Source of the DNA: Endothia cerciana
Taxonomy: Eukaryota; Ascomycota; Sordariomycetes; Diaporthales; Cryphonectriaceae
Length of the DNA: 13,119 bases
Assembly: GCA_026119935.1 (NCBI GenBank)
Contig: JALRMH010000104.1
Coordinates: 828-13,946 of the forward strand
Direction: 5' to 3'
Made by a program: the position numbers and the translations under genes. The notes under the pieces are model-generated. The model had not been told where the DNA came from and did no database searches. It saw nothing but the letters and a program-made list of their open reading frames with translations. Shown here piece after piece: positions 1-7,353 of this stretch; position 1 is the stretch's first letter; each line of letters starts with the position of its first letter.

Positions 1-47
<47 letters not shown>

Positions 48-110
48 CCCCCCCCCGCCCCCCCCCCCCCCGGGGGGGGTGCACAATGGCCTTCCCCCCC
101 CCCCCCCCCC
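1..110. repeat. Poly-C/poly-G homopolymer block at the window edge
   Basis: Positions 1-71 are C apart from GG at 46-47 and a G at 57. Eight G follow (72-79), and a second run of 17 C lies at 94-110. Only about 14 bases of ordinary sequence separate the blocks. The same kind of run recurs through the window, so this is probably local sequence character, although a run at a contig edge can also be an assembly artefact. Confidence 0.95.
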
Positions 111-738
111 AAATGCATGACCGTTGAAGGATGGATTTTTCTCCCGCGAAGAGCAGAGCGTTACAGGAACCTATCTTCATGGACGGCTTTCCTCCCCTGC
201 CTATAATGAAGTAAGCCATCGCTTCCGGCGGCTTATGACTTTCGAAATACCCATAGTCTGACTCCAAAGTTCACCCTATCAGGCCCGTAATAGGTTGGCC
301 GCCGCGCAGGAGGGGTCCACATCCGCCCTCGCCTATACCATTACCGTCTACTGCACAACATGTCGGGTTACCGCGACGACACAGAGCGCTCTTGCCGTTG
401 GGTTTTGCCTCCCAATAATTGGCGGCACCCTCGTGGGTCTGCGCTTCTTCTACACGCGCCGCCACACGAAAGGCGGAGCCCCAAGACCGATGGCTGGTTT
501 TGCATTCCAGCATGGGTGCGTCTGCCTTGCCTCGCCATCGAGAGCGTGATCTGACTTTCAGTATGGCCCTGCCTGACGGGGCTGCTGCGCCGAGCTCCTG
601 ACAGGTAGCCCTCCCCACCGACATCTCCTGCACGACGCTCATCAGGCCTCCAGGGGTCTCCAAGGGCTCATATGGCGAACGCAGCCCTCACTGACCCTGA
701 AAATGTGACAGACCAGGAGCATACATACCCTGGCGCAG

Positions 739-789
739 GTATGTCGGTCCGCCTGTTCAAAGTGTATGCTACCACTAACGGCCTTCCAG
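739..789 (+). other. Spliceosomal intron in the rhodopsin-like gene (51 nt)
   Basis: The donor is GTATGT, the branch point ACTAAC lies at 773-778, and the acceptor is TTCCAG. The intron is phase 0. The downstream exon begins VLAALVILWI and leads into the LFFYRRIF motif. Upstream, dropping one C from the CCC at about 730 would give a continuous HTYLAQ-VLAALV reading. Confidence 0.75.
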
Positions 790-1115
790 GTCTTAGCAGC
801 CCTCGTTATCCTCTGGATTGGGGGGAGGGGGGGGGGGGCAAACTTCCTCATCAGGCCGGTCATGCTCTTCTTCTACCGCCGCATATTCGTCGGCCGCGTA
901 TTCAACATCTTCAAACTGGGGTACTCATCGGGTTTTCGGTACTTTGGTTCGTATACGCGATACTCCCATGGCTGCCTCACTGCGGCAAGAACCCTGAGGC
1001 AGACTCTGGAGGCGGCTGGCTGGTGTGCCCGCCGTGGGGGTTTGAGATCCAGATGGGCGTGTTCGCTCTGGATAGCTCCATTGACCCGTGTCTACTGGTG
1101 CCACCCATACCCTTT

Positions 1116-1186
1116 GTAGGTGGTGGACCACCTCTCCTGATCTGGAAAGAATCGGGACTGGTGCCTAGGCTTACGGCCTTGCGCAG
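1116..1186 (+). other. Spliceosomal intron in the rhodopsin-like gene (71 nt)
   Basis: The donor is GTAGGT, a CTTAC branch-like site lies near 1170, and the acceptor is GCGCAG. Phase 0 splicing joins CLLVPPIPF to VWRLRLDLRRKIAI. This is the expected transition in the family from the end of TM5 to the basic cytoplasmic loop, which supports the intron strongly. Confidence 0.8.
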
Positions 1187-1254
1187 GTGTGGCGTCTCCG
1201 GCTGGACCTCAGGCGTAAGATTGCAATCACAGTCGTGTTCATCACTGGCGGCTT

Positions 1255-1321
1255 GTACGTTCTTTCCATACCCTAAGTATAACCCGCCTTTTGGAAAGAT
1301 TCCGCGCTGACCCGCCCCCAG
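1255..1321 (+). other. Spliceosomal intron in the rhodopsin-like gene (67 nt)
   Basis: The donor is GTACGT, a GCTGAC branch point lies at 1306-1311, and the acceptor is CCCCCAG. Phase 2 splicing (TT plus C) produces ITGGF-ALVAGPTNTIIQLV, a continuous TM6. It also removes the TAA at 1274 that would otherwise end the frame. Confidence 0.75.
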
Positions 1322-1576
1322 CGCCCTCGTCGCCGGCCCCACCAACACTATCATCCAGCTCGTCTACCTCAACCGAGCCCAGCCTGGCTGCCGGGGGCGG
1401 TGGTGCAAACTTCTTCCGGGGCGAGGTGTCGGCAAACCGCCGCCCAGACCTGTCCTCTTATGGCTGCTGGTCACGGGCAGGATCCCCCCCTTCTCTTCTC
1501 CAACTGGCCCGCGGCTGAGATTGGCGTCGGTCTGTTGGCGCCCGACCTCGCACACAATGTTGGACCGAGGTTGTAG

Positions 1577-2373
1577 GAGGTTGCCGCATATTGGGAAACG
1601 ACCGGCCTCTGACGGGCGAGGCTGGGTGACCCCGCCCAGCTGGTGGGGTTGTGCCGCGAGTGGCCACTCACCTACCGCAACACCACAACATCCAGACTGC
1701 TTGGCCTGGGGCCAGTGTCCCGAAAAAGGCCGAGCTGCTCCTTGGCCCTGATAGCCCGTGTGCTTCTCCCCCCCCCCCCCCCTCCTGGGACACCGCTAGC
1801 CCAGCAGCCGGGTATGTGGTGACCCCGACACAGGTAGTTGGTCACGGAGTTGTTGTTGCAGCGCAGGCGGTCCTGGACCTCAGTCACGGCCGTTCTCGAG
1901 GGTCAGGCGGGAGAGGCGGTGGCCTGCCTGGCCGCTGCCAGCCGGGCAACGGTCCGTAGGTAGATAAGCTGGTTAGGAACGCCTACGGCCAGTCCTCCAG
2001 ACCGGTCCACAGGAAGAGGCTTCCTTTCGACACTGTCTACCAACAGCAGTGCTAATACGCATGCCTGCCCATATTTACATACCAGCAATATATCTACTGC
2101 CAGGCCGCCACCCACCTGCGTCCCGTCCCGCACACAGCCACCGAAGCCCTTTGGGTCCGGATCGGGAGCCCACGCCACCCCAAGGCCTCCGAGGCGGCCG
2201 GGGCACTACAGCAGCAGAGGAAGCTGGCCCTCAACGCGGCCCCGGAGGAGGCAACCTCGGACCCCCTCAGCAACACCAGCGTCTACCACCCTCGGGTCAG
2301 AGGACAGCCGCGATGTCTCCTCCCACGACCTCAGGGGGGGATTCGGCAGGTGGCTCCAAAAAAGACCCCATGA
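1577..2373 (+). pseudogene. Coding-like tract of unknown family with stops and frame changes
   Basis: I do not recognise a family. Several segments have a fungal codon pattern with mostly C or G third bases and peptides of ordinary composition. 1613-1757 contains REWPLTYRNTTTSRLLGLGP. 1862-1957 contains SVTAVLEGQAGEAVACLAAA. 1963-2049 contains DKLVRNAYGQSSRPVHRKRL. 2101-2310 contains KASEAAGALQQQRKLALNAA. The first two share the frame of the TM7 exon just upstream, so this may be the cytoplasmic tail of the rhodopsin-like protein or a separate gene. The frame switches near 1958. Stops at 1574 (TAG), 1610 (TGA) and 2053 (TAA) are each one C-to-T change from CAG, CGA and CAA. A C15 run (1768-1782) also lies inside. 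The last open segment ends at TGA 2371-2373. No start codon can be assigned. Confidence 0.35.
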
Positions 2374-2442
2374 GGAGTCACCCACTTTCCCCGAGATTGG
2401 TACAGACAACAGCCTGGCCCGGGAGGGGGCGAATGCTGGGGG

Positions 2443-2511
2443 GAAGGCCGTGCTTGGGGGCAAGGCCTGCTTGGGGGCAAGGCCTGCTCGGGGGCAAGGC
2501 CTGCTCGGGGG
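2443..2511. repeat. 17-bp minisatellite, about 4 copies
   Basis: Units of CAAGGCCTGCTCGGGGG lie at 2461-2477, 2478-2494 and 2495-2511. A degenerate 18-bp first copy is at 2443-2460. The 17-bp length is not a multiple of three, so the array cannot keep a reading frame when copy number changes. Confidence 0.9.
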
Positions 2512-2691
2512 TGTTTGGGGATCACGCCTCCGCGGTGGCGGTGGGCTTCCAAAAGTTTGCTCGAGGGAAAGAAGGAAGGGGACGGCTTGCTCAAGAGAAA
2601 TGCTTGCTGGCACAATGACAGCCTGGTACGATAAGGGCTGGCACGACGAGGGCACGCGCAGGTGCTACCCGCCCTCCGGGCCTATGAGCCA

Positions 2692-2731
2692 TGGTGGCCA
2701 CGGCGGCCACGGCGGCCACGGCGGCCACGGC
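2692..2731. repeat. 9-bp microsatellite (CACGGCGGC)n
   Basis: About four and a half head-to-tail copies of CACGGCGGC. The array could encode Gly-His-Gly or Arg-Arg-Pro repeats depending on frame. It lies in a GC-rich stretch (2380-3050) where I see no supported gene, only Ser/Pro/Ala-rich low-complexity frames and scattered CTCGGGCTCGAC-like motifs. Confidence 0.85.
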
Positions 2732-3010
2732 GTCTCGCCCAGAGGTCGCGGGGGGGTTGTGCTGCCCACCAACGACCCGGCCTGTACACCATCGAGACTC
2801 CGCCCTTCAGGAACACTCCTGACGCCACGGCACGCCCTACCCTTGGGGCCCTGTCCGCACACCCTCTATGCCCGGAAAGGCACGACTCCTTTTGGGCTCG
2901 GGCTCGACAATCCGACGCTGCCTCGACCCCCATCTGCCCATCGACCTCGGCCTCGGCCTTAAGCTCCCTAGCGCGACCCCTCTCGGGTCTCTCCAGGGTG
3001 GCCCCAGGCC

Positions 3011-3835
3011 TCAGGCTCGGGCTCGACACCCGATCGGCACAGCCTCGACCTGCCTCTGGTGCGCGTCCCTTCTTCTCGGGGACCTCCGGCCCGGCAGCAA
3101 GCTCGTCCTCAACCTCAGGCTGTGCAGGCCTGCCTTACCAATGACATGTTCTACAGGGGCTGCGTCTCTGGTCCCCAGGTCGAGAACCTGCGGCGGCTTC
3201 ATCGCCAGGGATGGATGATGGCAGCTACGATCTTGGACGGGGCAGCAATATCGCCAGCTCTTCAGTATTGCCATATTTTTGGGGGGGGGGGAGGGGGGCA
3301 CATTGGTCAGAAGAATCCATGGCCACGGCAGCAGCCAGCAAGCAGCAAACAGCAGGTCATCCCACCGACACCATCTCAGGCAGCAGACCAGAGCTGGAAT
3401 TGCGGCATTGGGCGGGGGGGGGGTGGTGATCGGAGGGGGAGTGGTGATCGGAGGGGGGGTGGCGATCAGAGGGGGAGTGGTGATCGGAGGGGGAGTGGTG
3501 ATCAGAGGGGGAGTGGTGATCGGAGGGGGAGTGGTGATCAGAGGGGGAGTGGTGATCGGAGGGGGGGTGGTGATCGGAAGGGGGGTTGCTTGGGTGCTTC
3601 GATCTACTACCAGCCAAGAACTATTACCTAAATGGGTCCTTGCTCTGTCCGATCTAGGCCAGGCTGGCGTATTCCCCAGCCTCCAGCTGTTGACAGCATC
3701 TTCACGTTCTCGGCGGGTCGACATGACAGCAAGACGGGATAGCGCCAGGCCTGCGTAATCCTCAAGGCCTACGGCTGCCCTTAGCGCCAGGCCGGTGACA
3801 ACATCTTCACGCCATGAACCAGCAATCACAAACAT
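3011..3835 (-). CDS. Doubtful 274-residue minus-strand open frame
   Basis: This is the longest open frame noted in the window. The first 80 residues (3835 down to about 3596) look ordinary, with WREDVVTGLALRAAVGLEDY and helix-like ALSRLAVMSTRREREDAV. The middle is a Pro-Ile-Thr-Thr-Pro repeat dictated by the 18-bp array at 3423-3584, and the end is low-complexity. The codons show weaker third-position C/G preference than the clearer frames. I do not recognise a domain, and the length owes much to the repeat. It overlaps the plus-strand candidate at 3059-3631. Confidence 0.2.
   Translation of the reverse strand: MFVIAGSWREDVVTGLALRAAVGLEDYAGLALSRLAVMSTRREREDAVNSWRLGNTPAWPRSDRARTHLGNSSWLVVDRSTQATPLPITTPPPITTPPLITTPPPITTPPLITTPPPITTPPLIATPPPITTPPPITTPPPPNAAIPALVCCLRWCRWDDLLFAACWLLPWPWILLTNVPPSPPPKNMAILKSWRYCCPVQDRSCHHPSLAMKPPQVLDLGTRDAAPVEHVIGKAGLHSLRLRTSLLPGRRSPRRRDAHQRQVEAVPIGCRARA
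3059..3631 (+). CDS. Doubtful open frame, unknown protein with Gly/Arg/Ser repeat tail
   Basis: No family is recognised. The frame opens with an alternative start (GTG) and has a plausible central stretch, CLTNDMFYRGCVSGPQVENL, followed by LHRQGWMMAATILDGAAI (3130-3255), with mixed polar and hydrophobic composition. It then runs through an 11-G run (3281-3291) and the 18-bp array at 3423-3584, giving a repeated Gly-Asp-Arg/Gln-Arg-Gly-Ser tail. The absence of stops in the repeat is a property of the repeat unit and is not evidence of coding. An overlapping minus-strand frame is equally long or longer, so at most one is real and possibly neither. Confidence 0.2.
   Translation: MRVPSSRGPPARQQARPQPQAVQACLTNDMFYRGCVSGPQVENLRRLHRQGWMMAATILDGAAISPALQYCHIFGGGGGGHIGQKNPWPRQQPASSKQQVIPPTPSQAADQSWNCGIGRGGGGDRRGSGDRRGGGDQRGSGDRRGSGDQRGSGDRRGSGDQRGSGDRRGGGDRKGGCLGASIYYQPRTIT
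3423..3584. repeat. 18-bp minisatellite, 9 copies
   Basis: Nine units of GTGGTGATCGGAGGGGGA start at 3423, 3441, 3459 and so on every 18 bp to 3567. From unit 3 to unit 8 the core alternates GATCAG and GATCGG, so there is a 36-bp higher-order period. Two units carry an extra G in place of the final A. Confidence 0.95.
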
Positions 3836-4017
3836 ACAGGCCGTTCCCGAGTGCCTAGCTAGCCGGCAGTTCTCGCTGTTTCTGGAATAGCTGATGTAGA
3901 GAATTAAGACTCACATTCCCCTTCCTCTCCACCCGCCCCGATACTGATCTTGCCCACGTCCAGAACATAAATAGGAGGGCCATCCCCCCCCCTCCAGTTC
4001 CCACGAATTCTCTTCTT

Positions 4018-4312
4018 CCCACCACCATCATCACCACCACTATTGTCACCACCACCATTGTCACTGCTACTATTATCACTGCTGCCATCATCACCACCAC
4101 CATTATCACCGCCACCATTGTCACTGCTACTATCATCACCACCACCACCATCATCACCACCACTATTGTCACCACCACCATTGTCACTGCTACTATTATC
4201 ACTGCTGCCATCATCACCACCACCATCATCACCGCCACCATTGTCACTGCTACTATCATCACCACTACTATTGTCACCACCACCATTGTCACCGCCACCA
4301 TTATCATCACCC
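4018..4312. repeat. Degenerate CCA/TCA trinucleotide array with 123-bp higher-order repeat
   Basis: The array is built from triplets such as ACC, ATC, ATT, GTC and ACT. It is not random at larger scale: the block containing TATTGTCACCACC begins at 4041 and again at 4164 (123 bp apart), with a shorter return at 4269. Both strands are open through it because no triplet is a stop in several frames. The minus strand would read as Gly/Asp/Ser repeats in one frame and Val/Met repeats in another. I do not call a gene here. Confidence 0.9.
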
Positions 4313-4344
4313 ATCTCCCTTGAGCGCTATACAAGAATAGCTAT

Positions 4345-4650
4345 CAACCCATGTGAGCCCCCTCCTCCCCGGCCGGAACACCACCCAGACGGCTGACATC
4401 GGGATACAGGTATACATCCCCCGTGGGCCCTCCCGTCCTCGAGAGATCAAGAGACAAGAGAGTTCTGTCCGTCTGCCTCTCTACGACAGATGGATCTCAA
4501 CCCATGTGAGCCCCCTCCTCCCCGGCCGGAACACCACCCAGACGGCTGACATCGGGATGCAGATATACACCGCCCGGGGGCCCTCCCGTCCTCGAGGGGT
4601 CGGGAGACACAAGGGGGTTCTGTCCGCCTGCCTCTCTATGACGGATGGAT
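4345..4650 (+). repeat. Two tandem copies of a 153-bp unit
   Basis: 4345-4497 and 4498-4650 are aligned end to end without a gap and differ at roughly a dozen and a half positions, many of them transitions. The length is 51 codons, and one plus-strand frame (4353-4757) stays open through both copies, reading SPLLPGRNTTQTADIG in each. The non-repeated tail of that frame shows no recognisable domain, so coding is possible but unproven. Confidence 0.9.
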
Positions 4651-4803
4651 CTGGCCGGCCTCCAGCGAGGCGACATGGGAACTCCCCTCGCGGGAGACCC
4701 AACGCAGAGCAGAGAAGAAGGTCTACCGCGGCCAGCCTCGGGATCAAGGCAGCATAACGGCCAGAGCTATACACCACAGCAGAAGACCACCGCAACGGTC
4801 TCA

Positions 4804-5195
4804 GACAACCCACGAGAACATACCTTCGTGGCTACTGACAACCCACGAGAACATGGCTTCGTGGCTACTGACAACCCACGAGAACATGGCTTCGTGGCTG
4901 CTGACAACCCACGAGAACATACCTCCGTGGCTATGGGTTCTCTCACGGCCACGGACAACCAAGAGAACATACCTCCGTGGCTACTGACAACCCACGAGAA
5001 CATACCTCCGTGGCTATGGGTTCTCTCACGGCCACGGACAACCAAGAGAACATACCTTCGTGGCTACTGACAACCCACGAGAACATACCTCCGTGGCTAC
5101 GGGTTCTCTCTCACGGACAACCCACGAGAACATACCTCCGTGGCTACTGACAACCCACGAGAACATACCTCCGTGGCCACAGGTTCTCTCTCACA
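4804..5195. repeat. 33-bp minisatellite with an 83-bp higher-order period, 10 units
   Basis: Units beginning GACAACCCACGAGAACAT start at 4804, 4837, 4870, 4903, 4954, 4986, 5037, 5069, 5116 and 5149. The first four are spaced by 33 bp. Later units alternate 51 and 32 bp because an insert (ATGGGTTCTCTCACGGCCACG) was captured, giving an 83-bp super-unit. The 32- and 83-bp steps break the reading frame, so the DNPREHTSVAT-type peptide turns into an HENIPPWL-type peptide in later copies. Confidence 0.95.
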
Positions 5196-5364
5196 TTCAC
5201 GATGGCACCTCCACACCCACGCTACCAGGCACCAGCCGGGCCCACGCCCGTACAAGGCTCCCTGGTTGCCTCGCCTTCGATCCAACAGGCCCTCGGCAGC
5301 GGCAGTGGCCCATCATGCCTCCCGTGATACCCCCCGGCGTGGAGGGCCTTCTGGCCTGAGGGCC

Positions 5365-5424
5365 ACATCCACATCCACATCCACATCCACATCCACATCC
5401 ACATCCACATCCACATCCACATCC
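5365..5424. repeat. Hexanucleotide array (ACATCC)10
   Basis: Ten perfect copies of ACATCC. It reads Thr-Ser on the plus strand and Trp-Met on the minus strand. The flanking 5195-5365 and 5425-5980 hold GC-rich sequence in which I see no supported gene. Confidence 0.95.
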
Positions 5425-5984
5425 CCTGCTGCTTCACCTGGGGCCGAGGATGCACAGCTTTGACATCGCTGGCCGGACATGCGCGGCAAGGATGATCATG
5501 AGATTGTGACGCCCAGGAGGATCTGGTTCTCATCCTTTGCGAGGGAGGGAAGGAGCGGTGCAGGGTCGATGACCCACAGGTTGCTGCGAAAAAACTTTTC
5601 CTTCCTAAGGGTAGGAACAGCGGTTATCATATCAACCCGTCACCCGCCCGACATCTGGCCCCAGTGCCAATCTTTTTTTCACCCTTCTGGCATCATCTCC
5701 CTCGCGCTTCCCACGCCATCTCCTCCAGGCCTCCCGCGCCAAAACCCGCTGCCTCTTCACCCCCCGAGGGGAAGCTTGCGGGCGCCGGCCAGGTATGCTC
5801 ATCGACATCCTCGAGGCTTCTCACCGAGGTGGGCTGCACCTCACTCATATCACGACGAAGTCGGTTTCCGTCCCAACCTGCGACGCCACCCAACACCACA
5901 GCTGGGCCTCTTGTCCATCTGACAAGCAGTCCTCCCGCTCGCCGACAAGGAACAGCCCCACCGGATCCGTTGACCACCACCTTC

Positions 5985-6268
5985 CCATCCCTTGGCGCTT
6001 CAACCACGGGTGTAGTGCATAGTGCACTTCCAAGAAGAATGACCGACGCGAGTCCAAAAATATGGAATCAGAGAAGGGGGGGGGGAATCCTTCCAGACAT
6101 AGTCATCTTCGCCACTGGATACGATCAGACCTTCCATCCCTTGGCGCTTCAACCACGGGCGTTGCACTTCCAGAAGAATGACCGACCCGAGTCTAAAAAT
6201 ATGGAATCAGAGAAGGGAATCCTTCCAGGACATAGTCGTCTTCGCCACTGGGTACGATCAGACCCTTC
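5985..6268 (+). repeat. Tandem copies of the FMO ATG-motif segment (about 140 bp)
   Basis: CCATCCCTTGGCGCTTCAACC followed by AAGAATGACCGAC, AATATGGAATCAGAGAAGG and the ATAGTC-TTCGCCACTGG-TACGATCAGACC motif occurs at about 5985-6131 and again at 6132-6263. A more diverged copy lies at about 6681-6850. A run of nine or more G (6077 onward) has grown in the first copy. The encoded stretch reads FQKNDRPESKNMESEK before the FMO motif. Confidence 0.85.
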
Positions 6269-6668
6269 CATCCCTTGGCGCTCATCATTCCCCATCACTG
6301 CTCGCATCAGCGAGAGACACTTGTCTACGGGATCGCAGCACTACGGGATCGCAGCACTACGGTTCTGGGCTCTACCACAACGCTCGGCATGACCCAGTGG
6401 TTTTTCCGCGTCCAAAACCTCGAGCTTTACCCTGAGAGGTGCAGGAGGCAGCCGGCCGACCTCGACCGTCGGCTGCTGGCCGTTGATCCAGACATAGTCA
6501 TCTTCGCCACTGGGTACGATCAGACCCTTCCATCCCTTGGCGCTCATCATTCCCCATCACTGCTCGCATCAGCGAGAGACACTTGTCTACGGGATCGCAG
6601 CACTACGGGATCGCAGCACTACGGGATCGCAGCACTACGGGATCGCAGCACTACGGTTCTGGGCTCTA
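6229..6668 (+). repeat. Segmental duplication inside the FMO remnant, with a 16-bp array
   Basis: 6229-6372 is repeated at 6491-6668 (offset 262 bp). Each copy runs from the FMO motif (GACATAGTC...) through TTGGCGCTCATCATTCCCC to GGTTCTGGGCTCT. Near the end of each copy is an array of GGGATCGCAGCACTAC: two units in the first copy and four in the second. Apart from the array the two copies are almost identical, with one mismatch seen at the start, so the duplication is recent. Confidence 0.85.
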
Positions 6669-6974
6669 AGGAACATCACCGTAGGCCGGCACCCAGGGCC
6701 ACCTACCTATAACCCTTGGCGCCTCAACCACGGGCGTAGTGCATAGTGCACTCCCAGAAGAATGACCGGCCCGGGTCTGAAAATATGGAATCAGAGAAGG
6801 TGATCCTTCCAGACATGGTTCATCTTCACCACCGGGTACGACCAGACCTTCCCATTCTTGCAAGGCCGGCACCCAGGGCCACCCATATATCCCTTGGTGC
6901 CTCAACCACGCGAGGCATCTACCGTCATATTGACGACGGCATTGCCTACATCGGCATCGTCCGACCTGGCTTTG

Positions 6975-7032
6975 GTAAATTTAGCCCACGCCCCCTCTGG
7001 ATAACCTGATTTCGGTACTGACCTCGGGACAG
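6975..7032 (+). other. Spliceosomal intron in the FMO remnant (58 nt)
   Basis: The donor is GTAAAT, a perfect TACTGAC branch point lies at 7016-7022, and the acceptor is GGACAG. Phase 1 splicing (G plus GT) joins GIVRPGF to GAIPALAEPQAQ, which restores the conserved FMO segment of the VRPxxGAIPPLAE type. Confidence 0.85.
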
Positions 7033-7074
7033 GTGCTATACCGGCGCTGGCCGAACCTCAGGCGCAGCGCTGGA

Positions 7075-7353
7075 TCTACGATCTTGTCCGCAGACCGAAG
7101 TTCCGGTCTTACCTTTCCGACACTTTCGAGGCCCCCCTCGTCGCTCACCAGATGCCATCGAGGAGGGGTCTACGATCTTGTCCGCAGACCGGAGTTCCGG
7201 TCTTACCTTTCCGACACTTTCGAGGCCCCCCCTCGTCGCTCACCAGATGCCATCGAGGAGGGGTCTACGATCTTGTCCGCAGACCGGAGTTCCGGTCTTA
7301 CTTTTCCGACACTTTCGAGGCCCCCCTCGCTCACCAGATGCCATCGAGGAGGG
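7075..7353 (+). repeat. Tandem triplication of an FMO exon segment (94, 95 and 90 bp)
   Basis: Three copies start at 7075, 7169 and 7264, and the fourth boundary falls at 7354 in unique FMO sequence. Each copy encodes a YDLVRRPxFRSYxSDTFEAP peptide. Lengths differ in the C-run after GAGG and in a lost CGTCG. Copies 1 and 3 share a frame because 94 plus 95 is a multiple of three; copy 2 reads the peptide in the next frame. Confidence 0.95.

Larger units (their letters stand above)
262..1576 (+). pseudogene. Fungal rhodopsin-domain (SAT4/PTH11-like) seven-TM membrane protein, frame-disrupted
   Basis: The pieces read in order as a fungal rhodopsin-fold integral membrane protein. TM1 ends in GLRFFYTRRHTK (388-471). 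The loop KTDGWFCIPAW follows (483-515). The signature LFFYRRIF is at 865-888, TM4 VLIGFSVLWFVYAIL at 921-965, and TM5 from 1059 ends in PPIPF at 1115. VWRLRLDLRRKIAI is at 1187-1228, TM6 ALVAGPTNTIIQLVYLN at 1323-1373, and TM7 AEIGVGLLAPDL at 1514-1549. Introns 739-789, 1116-1186 and 1255-1321 join these parts in correct phase. The frame also changes without an intron near 478, 695, 732 and 918, and once between 1385 and 1490, mostly beside short C, G or A runs. A possible further intron is 516-604 (GTGCGT donor), which would put VALPTDISCTTLI in TM2. No in-frame ATG is visible; the frame opens after a stop at 259. Such proteins are plasma-membrane proteins, some with receptor roles. The family call is firm. 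Whether it is a pseudogene or suffers sequence errors is open. Confidence 0.75.

Noticed and set aside
1..79. Telomere or centromere repeat at the left edge
   Set aside because: It is plain poly-C with no TTAGGG/CCCTAA unit, and similar runs are spread over the whole window.
4804..5195. Regular 33-bp repeats that could suggest a CRISPR array
   Set aside because: The units abut directly with no variable spacers, the only inserted sequence is itself repeated, and the window is eukaryotic.
4345..7353. Active RIP acting on the duplicated segments
   Set aside because: The duplicates are GC-rich and nearly identical, with no flood of C-to-T changes. They are also shorter than the several hundred bases RIP is known to need.
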